Shown: positions 22,593 to 30,361 of the stretch, piece by piece
How positions within the stretch are numbered: position 1 is the first letter of the stretch
Layout of the letters: each line of letters starts with the position of its first letter
Source of the DNA: CAUZEO01 sp963578625
GTDB lineage: Bacteria > Verrucomicrobiota > Kiritimatiellia > SLOV01
Direction: 5' to 3'
DNA: 31,296 nt
Assembly (NCBI GenBank): GCA_963578625.1
Contig: CAUZEO010000020.1
Span: forward strand, 1-31,296
Program-made: the position numbers and the translations under genes
The notes under the pieces: generated by a model
What the model was told of the DNA's origin: nothing
Database searches by the model: none
The model's input: the letters and a program-made list of their open reading frames with translations, nothing else

Positions 22593-23384
22593 GTGGAAAG
22601 CAGAGATCAAAATAGCCCCGGGTTCACCCTGATCGAACTCCTGGTGGTGATCGCGATCATAGCTATCCTTGCCGCCCTGCTGGTGCCGACATTGAGAGAG
22701 GCCAAGGAGCGGGGCCTCGCCACCGTTTGCATGTCCAATCTGAAGCAACTGGGGATCGCGCTTTACCAGTACAACTCGGACAACGGCCATCTACCCGCGT
22801 ATGCCGATGATCCGTTGAATCTCGCCTGGCACCAATTCGTCGTTCCCTATATGGGCCGGGATCTTATTACCGTGAACCGCGGCGTCAACTGGAAGAGTCC
22901 GCGGTTCGGATATCACGGGGTGGATGACCGATAGCAACCCTTCATGCCGTGCCCGTCACGGAAGCGCGAGGCCTATTACGAGCAAAGCTACAGTGTCTCC
23001 TATTCCACCGTTTTTGCCTATAATATCCCCAAAGAGAACGACAAGGACTTAACCGGCTCCGCGATCCTCGACAATATCCCTGGGCAAGTTTTCATCGCGG
23101 CCGACGGGAAGAGCGAATACGGCACGACGCGCAGTGAAATTCTCAATCCCGCTGCCAGCGGATCCTGGTCATTGAATGTGGACTCCGATCAGGATGGTAT
23201 CAATGACTCGGCGGCCGGCGAATGGTTCGGAGGCGTGGGGCAATACAACGAGCTCAATCCTCTCAACCTAGGCAGCGCCAACATGCTCTTCGCCGACGGT
23301 CATGGCAGCCTCGTGCCCATTGCCGATTGGGCCCAGAACATCGGGAATATGTGGGGAGGCGGCAACCACAACGCGTATCGGTAG
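22593..23384 (+). pseudogene. Prepilin-like protein (type II pseudopilin, H-X9-DG group) with an in-frame TAG
   Basis: Starts at GTG 22593. Residues 9-30 are the type IV/II prepilin leader: PGFTLIELLVVIAIIAILAA. G-F is the prepilin peptidase cleavage point and E is at +5. The frame runs to TAG 22932-22934 and carries on without shift as FMPCPSRKREAYYEQSYSVS, DNIPGQVFIAADGK and NMLFADGHGSLVPIADW to TAG 23382-23384. The FADGH box is the signature end of the large PVC family of pseudopilin-like proteins. The paralogue at 19527 has TGG (W) where this gene has TAG. So this gene probably carries a nonsense mutation, unless the TAG is a sequencing error. The assembled product would be about 263 residues. 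Confidence 0.82.
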
Positions 23385-23529
23385 AGGGCGGATTAGATCA
23401 TTCCGGCTTGCCTCGGGCGATCGTGCTTCGGTCATCACTGCGCAAGTGAGAGCGCAGGTTTCAGAGCTCAGTCTGGCCTGTGACGTCGTGTCACAATTTT
23501 CGAAACATCTGATTCTTCATCTCTCCTCT

Positions 23530-23565
23530 TTATCCCTCCTTTTCATCGATGAAGAGGAGGGATAA
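23530..23565. terminator. 36-bp near-perfect palindrome, possible terminator
   Basis: TTATCCCTCCTTTTCATC (23530-23547) is followed at once by GATGAAGAGGAGGGATAA (23548-23565). The arms match at 17 of 18 positions. The ATCGAT centre would form the loop. It lies 145 bp after the stop of the prepilin-like gene and 91 bp before the sialidase-like fragment. No run of T follows, so classical Rho-independent termination is uncertain; a protein-binding or cruciform-forming palindrome is an alternative. Confidence 0.45.
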
Positions 23566-23656
23566 GGATTGAAAAATTCTACGATACTCAGAAACAAGGT
23601 TTCAGTATCGAAGGCTGGCATGTTATACTCCCCAAACCCGTTTCGCTCATTGAAAA

Positions 23657-23922
23657 ATGAGCAGCCTACTGACAACACTTCCCGGCGTTGAAATCGTAAC
23701 CGTGGCCGAAGCCAGCGAGGAGCATCCGCGCCACGGAGGTGCGGATATGATCGAACTGGAGGACGGCAGCATCTTCATGTCCAAGATGCTGATTCATAAA
23801 AGTGGCCTGGAACTTGGCGCCGGAGATGACGAGCCTTCCGATCTGGTGACCCTGGTTTCGCGCGACGGGGGAAGAACGTGGGGTGACCAGAAAGCCTTTC
23901 TCCAGCCCGGGCCCGACGAAAC
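23657..23922 (+). pseudogene. N-terminal fragment of a sialidase/BNR-repeat-like protein
   Basis: MSSLLTTLPGVEIVTVAEAS opens the frame, followed by GGADMIELEDGSIFMSKMLI and DDEPSDLVTLVSRDGGRTWG. S-x-D-G-G-x-T-W is the Asp-box (BNR) of sialidases and related beta-propellers. D-x-I-x-L-x-D-G before it fits the first blade of the exo-alpha-sialidase-like family. After about 88 residues (QPGPDETA) the sequence switches, in another frame, to an unrelated VCBS-repeat protein. The remaining propeller blades are missing. No signal peptide is present. Confidence 0.65.
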
Positions 23923-24598
23923 GGCGGCACCAAGTTCACATACCAGGGCCCCAATCTGGGCGGCATCGGCGTCACGGGGGACTACGACAACGACGGACTC
24001 CCGGATATCTTCTGTGCCAGAGATTTCAAACTGTATCGAAACGTGGGCGGGTTTTCGTTTTCGGACCAGACCGCGAACCTGCCTGCCGCCCCCATGCCCC
24101 AACCCTACTCCGCGGCCTGGGGGGATTTTGACGGGGACAGCTTCATTGATTTCTACCTGACCGGATACGAAACACCCGGCTACAACGAGGACGCGGTGTT
24201 TCGCAACAAGGGAGACGGCACGTTCGAAGTGGACTGGACGACCGGTCATCTTCCGCGCGGGGCGCGGCGTGACCGCGTGCGATTTCGACGAAGACGGCGA
24301 CCTCGATGTCTACGTGTCGAACTATCGCCTGCAGAACAATTTGTTCTGGCTGAACAATGGGCAGGGTGTGTTTACGAATGGTGCCGCGGAATTGTACGCG
24401 TTGCTTGATCCGGACACGCACGGTTCGCCCGAGGCGCTCTGCACCGATGAGGGCGGAAGTCTCTACGTGGCCTGCCAGGGCCCGGTGGCGAGACCGAACG
24501 GAATGGGTGTGTACCGGTTCGACGGCCATCCGCTCAAGAGCGTCACCGGCATCGTCATTCCGAAAGCCGCGCCGGGCTCGTATCTTATTCTAAGGTGA
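23923..24598 (+). pseudogene. Fragment of a VCBS/FG-GAP-repeat protein, frameshifted
   Basis: Beginning at 23923, one frame reads GGTKFTYQGPNLGGIGVTGD, then YDNDGLPDIFCARDFKLYRN, DFDGDSFIDFYLTGYE and RNKGDGTFEVDWTTGHL. After about 24258-24264 another frame continues RGVTACDFDEDGDLDVYVSN, NNLFWLNNGQGVF and ends VIPKAAPGSYLILR. D-x-D-x-D-G blocks are the calcium loops of FG-GAP/VCBS beta-propellers, and LYRN and LFWLNN are the usual blade strands. The shift falls in a GCGCGGGGCGCGG tract. The N-terminal part of this protein is missing; its place is taken by the sialidase fragment. It is an extracellular repeat protein in origin. Confidence 0.7.
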
Positions 24599-24673
24599 AC
24601 CGTGCGGGCTGGTATTCTCCGGTTCGCTGGCCGTGCTTCGGAATCCGTCATTCAATCGTCATTGGGTATTTCG

Positions 24674-25534
24674 TCACTCGGCATTTCTTCGTTGCCTTCG
24701 ATACTCCATCGGATTAATCGACCGGATTTGCAGGAACCTTCGATTGAAATTCGAAACGTTCTGGAAGCCTGATTCATAGCAGATTTCCGTCACGCTCAAT
24801 TCCGTCATGACCAGCAGACGGCATGCGGTTTCTACGCGCACTTCGTTCAAATAGCGCTTGAAAGTTCGCCCCGTCGCCCGCTTGAAAAACCGACTGAACG
24901 CGGCGGGACTCATCTTCGCCAGAATCGCAAGTTGGTCCAGCGTGACGGGTTCTCGCGCCCGTTGATGGATCTCGGCACATACGCGGGTAACACGGCCTTC
25001 ATCCTCCATCCGCCGAAGTGCCTTGAAGCCGGGTGAAGACAGGAGGGTACTCGAACCGCTACGCGCTAGGTGATGCAGAATACGCAGCACGGCAACATGC
25101 TGCTCGAAAGGCTCCAGGTTCGGCAATCGCAACATCATGCCTCCTGCTTCCTTCGTCGCACCCTCACCAAAGGAAATCCCACGCCGTGCTGCCGCCAACA
25201 ACGAATCGATGGCCTCGAACTCCTGGTAGGACGATTGGTCCGCGCGCAGAAATCCATCCTCGAAATGAACGACCACAACCTGATCGCTGCTTCCCGATGG
25301 TTGAGGAGCGGACAGGTAGGTGTGGGGAAGATTGGGACCGATCAGGGCCAGGTCGGCGCCGTCATATCCCCCCATGTGATCACCGACGAATCGTAGGCCG
25401 TGACCTCCCAGGACACAGACCAGCTCGAAATGGTCGTGGCAATGCCACTCGAACGGAAAAAGGCGGGTGGGGGGCGAAAAACAAAAAAACCGCGTCTTGG
25501 ACGGGGATCGGGATTCTTCAGAGCAGGGCCTCAT
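24674..25534 (-). CDS. AraC-family transcriptional regulator
   Basis: A 286-residue regulator. The N-terminal cupin sensor contains EWHCHDHFELVCVLGGHG (29-46), whose histidines and glutamate resemble a metal- or sugar-binding cupin. The C-terminal AraC domain (about 195-286) has VTLDQLAILAKMSPAAFSRF as its first helix-turn-helix. SVTEICYESGFQNVSNFNRR is the second, followed by the typical NPMEYRR end. ATG 25534 has TAGGT five bases upstream. It faces the VCBS fragment convergently and has uvrC upstream on the same strand 42 bp away. AraC proteins of this build usually activate carbohydrate genes; its target could be elsewhere in the region, but no site was matched to it. Confidence 0.9.
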   Translation of the reverse strand: MRPCSEESRSPSKTRFFCFSPPTRLFPFEWHCHDHFELVCVLGGHGLRFVGDHMGGYDGADLALIGPNLPHTYLSAPQPSGSSDQVVVVHFEDGFLRADQSSYQEFEAIDSLLAAARRGISFGEGATKEAGGMMLRLPNLEPFEQHVAVLRILHHLARSGSSTLLSSPGFKALRRMEDEGRVTRVCAEIHQRAREPVTLDQLAILAKMSPAAFSRFFKRATGRTFKRYLNEVRVETACRLLVMTELSVTEICYESGFQNVSNFNRRFLQIRSINPMEYRRQRRNAE

Positions 25535-25576
25535 GAGTACCTATCTGACCAAAAGAAGCCGATTGGGCTCAATTAT

Positions 25577-26938
25577 TTAATCAATAAGGATCACTCCCCG
25601 TGCCCCCCAATAGGTCATCCCCTCTCGGTAATCGCGAGCCGGTGCTGCTTTCGACAACACCTGCGCATCGATTTCGTCCCGGATCATCTGTGCCAACTCA
25701 GGGCCGATGCCCTGTATGCCCGCGATCTTTTCGACCGAAACGTTGCGTAGTCGCCGAACGCTGCCAAAGTATTGGAGAAGGATATCCTTGCATTTCTTCC
25801 CCGTCCCCGGAATCTCGTCGATCGATTCGCTGATCCGTTTTGCGCGGAACTTGCGATGGTAGGTGAGCGCGAAGCGATGGCCTTCGTCACGGATCTGCTT
25901 CAAAACCTTCAACGCGCTGGAGTCGTGCGCAAACCGGATAGGCGCAGTGGATCCGCGCTGCTCGAAAATGATTTCCTCGTATCGCTTCGCCAGCCCGACG
26001 ATCGGCAGGGACTGCAGTCCAAGCTGATCAAGCTCCGCCGGGACAACCCGCAATTGCGTGATTCCCCCGTCGACAACAATCAGGGCGGGAAGTTCCTGCG
26101 CTTCATCGACCGCGCAAAGAAAACGGCGGAGAATGACCTCGGCAATCATTCCCGGGTCGTCGATTGCGTCCACAGTCTTGATGCGAAACATCCGGTAGCG
26201 GTTTCGACTCGGGACGCCGTTCACCGAGCATACCAGGCTCCCAACCGCATGTGTGCCGCTGATATTCCAAATGTCATAGCACTCGATCACGCGGAGTAGC
26301 TCGGCGAGATGTAAAGCGCGCTAGATTTCCAGAATGCCTTTATCCGCTTCCCGGCGCTTCACCTCAAGGTGCTTGGTGCCGAGCACACGCCGGCTAATCG
26401 TTTTTCGAAGCTTCAGCAACGTATCGCGCAATTCCGCGGACCGTTCGAAATCACGCGCTTCCGCGGCAGTTCTCATCTCCGCCTCCAACTCTGCCAGAAC
26501 ATCCTTGCGTTCCCCGCGGAGGAATGAACAAGCCTCCTCCACGCGTTCGAGATAGGCGTCTCGCGTAATCTTCACGATGCAGGGCGCGGTGCAGTACCGC
26601 ATAATGTCGTTAAGACAGTGCTTGTGATCGGATGCGCCGGGTTCTCGCGGGCGGCACTGGCGGAGTCCGTACCGCTTTTCGACAAAGTGCTGCGTGGCGC
26701 GAGCGGACGCCGCCGACGCATACGGTCCGAAGTAGTGTGAGCCATCATCCTTTTCAATCCGGGCAAACTGCAGACGAGGCCAAGGGTCCACGTGATTGTT
26801 AAAAGGGAGCGCGTTTCTCTTGGCGGCCATGCGAGAACCGTCCTTCGCGGCACCAGATCTTTTGAGCCGTTCAAATCCTGGAACTGCTAACGTGCAGGGT
26901 AATCGCCACGATCGGAGTCGCTCTCGATTCAGCACCAA
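25577..26938 (-). pseudogene. uvrC: UvrC-family protein lacking the GIY-YIG domain, with an in-frame TAG
   Basis: UvrC makes both incisions in nucleotide excision repair. Here the frame starts at 26938 (TTG) or 26935 (GTG) behind AAGGA and enters the family near PWPRLQFARIEKDDGSHYFG. The N-terminal GIY-YIG nuclease is missing, and no trace of it was found in 26939-27127. The four Fe-S cysteines are present (QCRPREPGASDHKHC, then x7-C-x3-C), as are the UvrB-interacting helix (AAEARDFERSAELRDTLLKL), the C-terminal RNase H-like domain (IECYDIWNISG, LIVVDGGITQL, GLAKRYEEI) and tandem HhH motifs (SVEKIAGIQGIGPELA). A TAG at 26321-26323 interrupts the frame at EI-TAG-RALHLAELL, where relatives tend to have Q. 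It continues in the same frame to TAA 25577. It is probably inactive as a full UvrC. Confidence 0.82.
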
Positions 26939-26978
26939 TTTTCCTTAATAAAAGCACCGGCCGAACCTCCGATGACAA

Positions 26979-27005
26979 GTTATCAACAAGGGCCCTGTTA
27001 ATAAC
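26979..27005. promoter_or_regulatory. 27-bp palindrome centred on GGGCCC
   Basis: GTTATCAACAAGGGCCCT followed by GTTAATAAC reads nearly the same on both strands, with a single-base asymmetry around AGGGCCCT. It lies in the 189-bp gap between uvrC (minus) and the PEP-CTERM gene (plus), 122 bp before the latter's ATG, so it could be a shared operator or a terminator-like structure. Confidence 0.4.
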
Positions 27006-27127
27006 TGTCCAAAAACGTCTTCATCCCAAGACTTTTGTTTACTAAGCCCTCCCAAGTTCAAATCGGCGTCGCCAGAATTCCTCTATAAGTTCAATTAAAC
27101 ATTCTTCCCACTTGTTAGGAGCAAATC

Positions 27128-27974
27128 ATGTGTGCATTTCGCAGCAGGACTGGTGTCGCCAAGATTCTGAACTTTGTTGTCCTTGTGCTTGGCCTTGCCG
27201 TGACGTTGCTTACTAGTTCTATTGCCCAAGCCGGCCTGATCTATAACAATGTGTCGTTTGGTAACTGGATTGGGACAGATGGCGGAACGTCTAGAACCGG
27301 TGACATGACGCTCGGAGGAAACACCGTAGGACAAGTTAAGCTGGAGGTCGTGAGCGCCACAGAAGGCTTCTCGACGGCTTTTAATTCTCCATTCATAAAC
27401 GACGGGAGGGCTGAAAATGCGGTCCACAATTGGGGTGCCTTTCAGGCCCGGGCAGAAACAGTCGTAGGTCTCGATCCTGAATCGACTATCGAATTCACAC
27501 AGTGCTAACCCTAGAACCCAATTGGGGTGTGGACGGTATTTCGCTCTCCTCCCACGGTTCGATGTGGGCAGGTCGCACTCTCAAATTATCCTTCAATGAT
27601 GCTCTCAATTTATCCCCCTCCGGGATTTCTGCGACGGTCGACGATTCAGAAGCGTCTGATCTTATCGCTGTCGTTGGACCAACACCCGACGCCTTTACAA
27701 GCGGAAGCATTATTAGCTTCAACGCTGCTAACCATGATTCAGTTCATGGCTTTCTGAACGGTACACAAAAAAAAAATGGGGGATCGACATGGCCGGCGCC
27801 TCGGAATTCACAGCCATATACACAGCCGTCCTCGTCAAGCCCGCCGGAAATATACAAAATGAGCAATTCGTGTTCGGGGTTCAGCTGACAGCGGTTCCTG
27901 AGCCCTCTTCGGCGTTGCTCCTTGGGATCGGGATCCTGTGTGTGGCGGGCTATAGGCGAGGCGCTCTGGTCTGA
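27128..27974 (+). pseudogene. PEP-CTERM-sorted exported protein with two frameshifts
   Basis: ATG 27128 has a strong AGGAG six bases upstream. A signal peptide (ILNFVVLVLGLAVTLLTSSI, AQA cleavage) leads into GLIYNNVSFGNWIGTDGG. The first frame ends at TAA 27506-27508. The protein continues one frame over from about 27502 as VLTLEPNWGVDGISLSSHG and FTSGSIISFNAANHDSVHGF. A run of ten A (27767-27776) then shifts it to KKWGIDMAGASEFTAIYTAV and the sorting signal VPEPSSALLLGIGILCVAGY-RRGALV, a clear PEP-CTERM tail recognised by exosortase. Joined length is about 280 residues. The shift at A10 could be slippage or sequencing error; the first, near CACAGTGC, has no homopolymer. No exosortase gene is in the window. 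Confidence 0.82.
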
Positions 27975-28276
27975 GCGCCAGAAGTGGCCGGCTCTGCCTG
28001 AATTCATGCAGTCGGACTCGACGCCTACTGATAGTGATCTCAGTCTCTATCAACTTCTCCTGCGCCAACAGACATTTCCACATAATCCCTCTCCTGGAGC
28101 ATGACTCGGTGTGCGTCACCTAGCCGGATCCGATTCCGTCACCTGTATGGTGAAATGTTCGTCTCCCCCCGATTCTGGCTTTCCCTGGGTGAACCCCGAA
28201 ACAAAAGGTTCGCTTTTCGTGGTGGTTTTATCAAAGAATCCCGGGTTGCATATATTCCCACCCAGGCAGAACCGCA
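27975..28276. other. Intergenic, no feature recognised
   Basis: About 300 bp between the PEP-CTERM gene and the SGNH-like gene. Only a small CGGATCCG palindrome (near 28125) and scattered pyrimidine tracts are seen. ORFs crossing it are out of frame with both neighbours and lack family features. The promoter of the gene at 28277 presumably lies here. Confidence 0.4.
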
Positions 28277-29392
28277 TTGAAAAAGAAATTTGTATTCTCG
28301 CTGATCCTGATTTTCCTAATGGGGATTTTCGTGGAGGTCGCCCTGCAGATCCATTACCGCGCCACTGTCGGCCGCTGGTTAAGCGAACTTTGGGCCATTC
28401 CGATTTTCGATACGGACCCGATCCGGAAATACAGAATGAAGTCGAATCTTGAGTTCGAACACAACACGCGAGAGTTCAAGGCGACATATTTTACGGATTC
28501 GCAGGGATTGCGGACGGACGAACGCCAAGAAGACGTTCTTCCCGAAAAGTCTCCGGACACCTACCGGATCCTCTTTCTTGGCCCGTCTTTCACGTTCGGA
28601 TGGGGCGTTGATTACGAAGATACCTACGTCTCTCTGATCGGCGCGGGCCTCAAAATTCCGGGGAAAACGGTACAAATCAAGAACCTGGGTACCCCCTCAC
28701 AGCCAATTCCCAACCAGTTGTGCTGGCTGGAGGAAAAGGGCAAAGAGTTTCAACCCGATCTCATCGTGCAAACGGTCTACGGGCGCGTAACCAATATCCG
28801 GGACAAGTGCGCTATCCCGAAAATGAGCCCTTCCGTTAAGAACGGCTACCTCATGGGGCCCGACACGAATTCTTTCAAAAACAGGTTGAAACGAGTTCGA
28901 CAGAAATCGGCGATCCTCTTCTACGGGTGGCACTTGTACGCGCAGATAAGGAGTCCGGACGAGGTCGGAAATGACGTGGGAATGGGAACAGAACTGTATG
29001 ACAAGGAGACGACAGGCGAACTGTCAGGAAATGTGGACGCAATCGTGAAAACGTTCCAGAACTATATTGATCTCGCCGAGAAATCCGTTGGATATGAAGT
29101 GCCGGTGGTGTTCATCTATATCCCCTTCTCCTACATGGTACGTCCGGCGGATATCATCCGGGTAAACCATAAAAAACACGCATCCCCGGAAAAAGTGCTG
29201 GCGGAGGTTAGCGCCGTCGCCGAGAAGCTAACCGCCAACGGCTCCTATTTTGTCAATCCCATCGATGCGCTCATCGAGAGAGATCAGAAAGAGCGAACCT
29301 ATTATCTGGTGGATATCCACTTCACGGTGGCGGGAAACCAGACGACGGCGGAGGTCGCCATACCAGTTGTTCAGCAAGCCGCAACGCAATGA
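28277..29392 (+). CDS. Membrane-anchored SGNH/GDSL-hydrolase-like protein
   Basis: A 371-residue protein. Residues 5-26 are a membrane anchor (FVFSLILIFLMGIFVEVALQ), after which most of the protein would lie in the periplasm. ILFLGPSFTFGWGV at 98-111 corresponds to the G-D-S block of SGNH hydrolases, with S104 as nucleophile but P instead of D. YLVDIHFTVAGN near 343-354 supplies the D346-x-H348 pair. LRTDERQE and GVDYEDTYVS resemble the GDSL-like proteins of polysaccharide operons in which the N-terminal anchor precedes an O-acyl hydrolase or transferase. Start TTG 28277; AGGCAG upstream is weak. It is convergent with the sulfotransferase-flippase pair, 15 bp apart, so a role in surface glycan decoration is plausible. 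Confidence 0.75.
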   Translation: MKKKFVFSLILIFLMGIFVEVALQIHYRATVGRWLSELWAIPIFDTDPIRKYRMKSNLEFEHNTREFKATYFTDSQGLRTDERQEDVLPEKSPDTYRILFLGPSFTFGWGVDYEDTYVSLIGAGLKIPGKTVQIKNLGTPSQPIPNQLCWLEEKGKEFQPDLIVQTVYGRVTNIRDKCAIPKMSPSVKNGYLMGPDTNSFKNRLKRVRQKSAILFYGWHLYAQIRSPDEVGNDVGMGTELYDKETTGELSGNVDAIVKTFQNYIDLAEKSVGYEVPVVFIYIPFSYMVRPADIIRVNHKKHASPEKVLAEVSAVAEKLTANGSYFVNPIDALIERDQKERTYYLVDIHFTVAGNQTTAEVAIPVVQQAATQ

Positions 29393-29407
29393 CCGAGCTC
29401 CGCAGGC

Positions 29408-30361
29408 TCAGGGCGAATCGGGATAGCCGGATTTCGCCGCGGTTTCCCTGATCTCACTCCAACAGTCGAGCAGGGCTTCCCGGTCTTCCTTCCACTTGTC
29501 AGGTCTTGGCTTGGTATTTGTCGTCTTGCTGAGTGGGGGATCCTTCAGATAGGCGGCAAGGTGTTCGGTGGGTTCCAACCTCAGATACCCGGACAGACGT
29601 TCAATTTCGCCCGGCAGGTCAGCCATGAGATCCTCGTAGGTGACGAGACAATGTTCCCCGGACATCCGCCCTTCAAAATCCAGAATGAAATTCATATGCT
29701 GGACCCAGCTCCAGCAACACGCCATGGCCACCGAATCGTCACGATGGTCAAACCAGCCCGGAGGCGCCGGATAGCTCCACTTATCCAACGCGGTCTCCAG
29801 GGTGTTCTCGAGAACCGGAGTTGCGTACCGGTGACGAAATTGATCCCCGAGCCATCCCTTCATCATGCTGCTTATGGAAGCGCGAGGATCACGGCGAAGG
29901 AAAATGAAGCGGGCGCCCGGAAAAATATTTTCCAGGGCATCCAGCCGGAAGCAATTTCCGATCGTCTTGTCGAGATATCGAATGGGGCAGGAACCCTGCA
30001 GGTGAGCCGGGCGGATCCGCGACGGGCGGGCGCGCAAAGCGTGGAAGACGCAACCCCGATAATAGTCCTTGTATAACTCCGCGGAAATATCGTCGGTGAT
30101 GAGGGATGCTGGAACGGCGTCATGAAACGAGGGATTCGCTACCGGTTTGAATCCGCGACGCCACGGTTCGTTCGCCTCTTCCCGATGATGAAATACGCCG
30201 GGAAACTGCGCCAAACATTCGAAAAGAAAATTGGAACCGGACCGGGGCGGCGAGACAATAAAAATAGGATTCGGAAACTGTTCCGCCGTCGCACGGCGCG
30301 CAATGAGCGGCCAGGCGGCGTTTCGCGCCTTCATGAAGGAGATAAAAATCCTGCGCTTCAT
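29408..30361 (-). CDS. PAPS-dependent sulfotransferase
   Basis: A 317-residue sulfotransferase that moves sulfate from PAPS onto a sugar or other acceptor. The 5'-phosphosulfate loop is IVSPPRSGSNFLFECL (35-50). The 3'-phosphate motif is FLRRDPRASISSMMKGW (154-170). RYLDKTIGNCFRLDALENIF between them is typical of the Stf0/Sulfotransfer_3 group. The start is ATG 30361, which overlaps the flippase stop (ATGA, 30358-30361). The frame is open much further upstream but only as antisense-like shadow of the flippase. Coupling to a flippase points to sulfation of an exported polysaccharide or glycolipid. No sulfate-activation gene (cysC, cysN) is in the window. Confidence 0.9.
   Translation of the reverse strand: MKRRIFISFMKARNAAWPLIARRATAEQFPNPIFIVSPPRSGSNFLFECLAQFPGVFHHREEANEPWRRGFKPVANPSFHDAVPASLITDDISAELYKDYYRGCVFHALRARPSRIRPAHLQGSCPIRYLDKTIGNCFRLDALENIFPGARFIFLRRDPRASISSMMKGWLGDQFRHRYATPVLENTLETALDKWSYPAPPGWFDHRDDSVAMACCWSWVQHMNFILDFEGRMSGEHCLVTYEDLMADLPGEIERLSGYLRLEPTEHLAAYLKDPPLSKTTNTKPRPDKWKEDREALLDCWSEIRETAAKSGYPDSP

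Noticed and set aside
19806..26323. TAG as a sense codon (glutamine) in this organism, prompted by three in-frame TAGs in prepilin-like and uvrC genes
   Set aside because: TAG also ends intact genes at expected places (enolase-superfamily gene 3917-3919, NagA-like 10511-10513, SDR 5907-5909, TSP3 protein 11586-11588), and reading through gives repeat or antisense sequence. One of the three TAGs aligns with W rather than Q.
26980..26988. DnaA box (TTATCAACA) and possible origin
   Set aside because: It departs from TTATNCACA, is single, and belongs to a longer palindrome; no dnaA, dnaN or box cluster is present.
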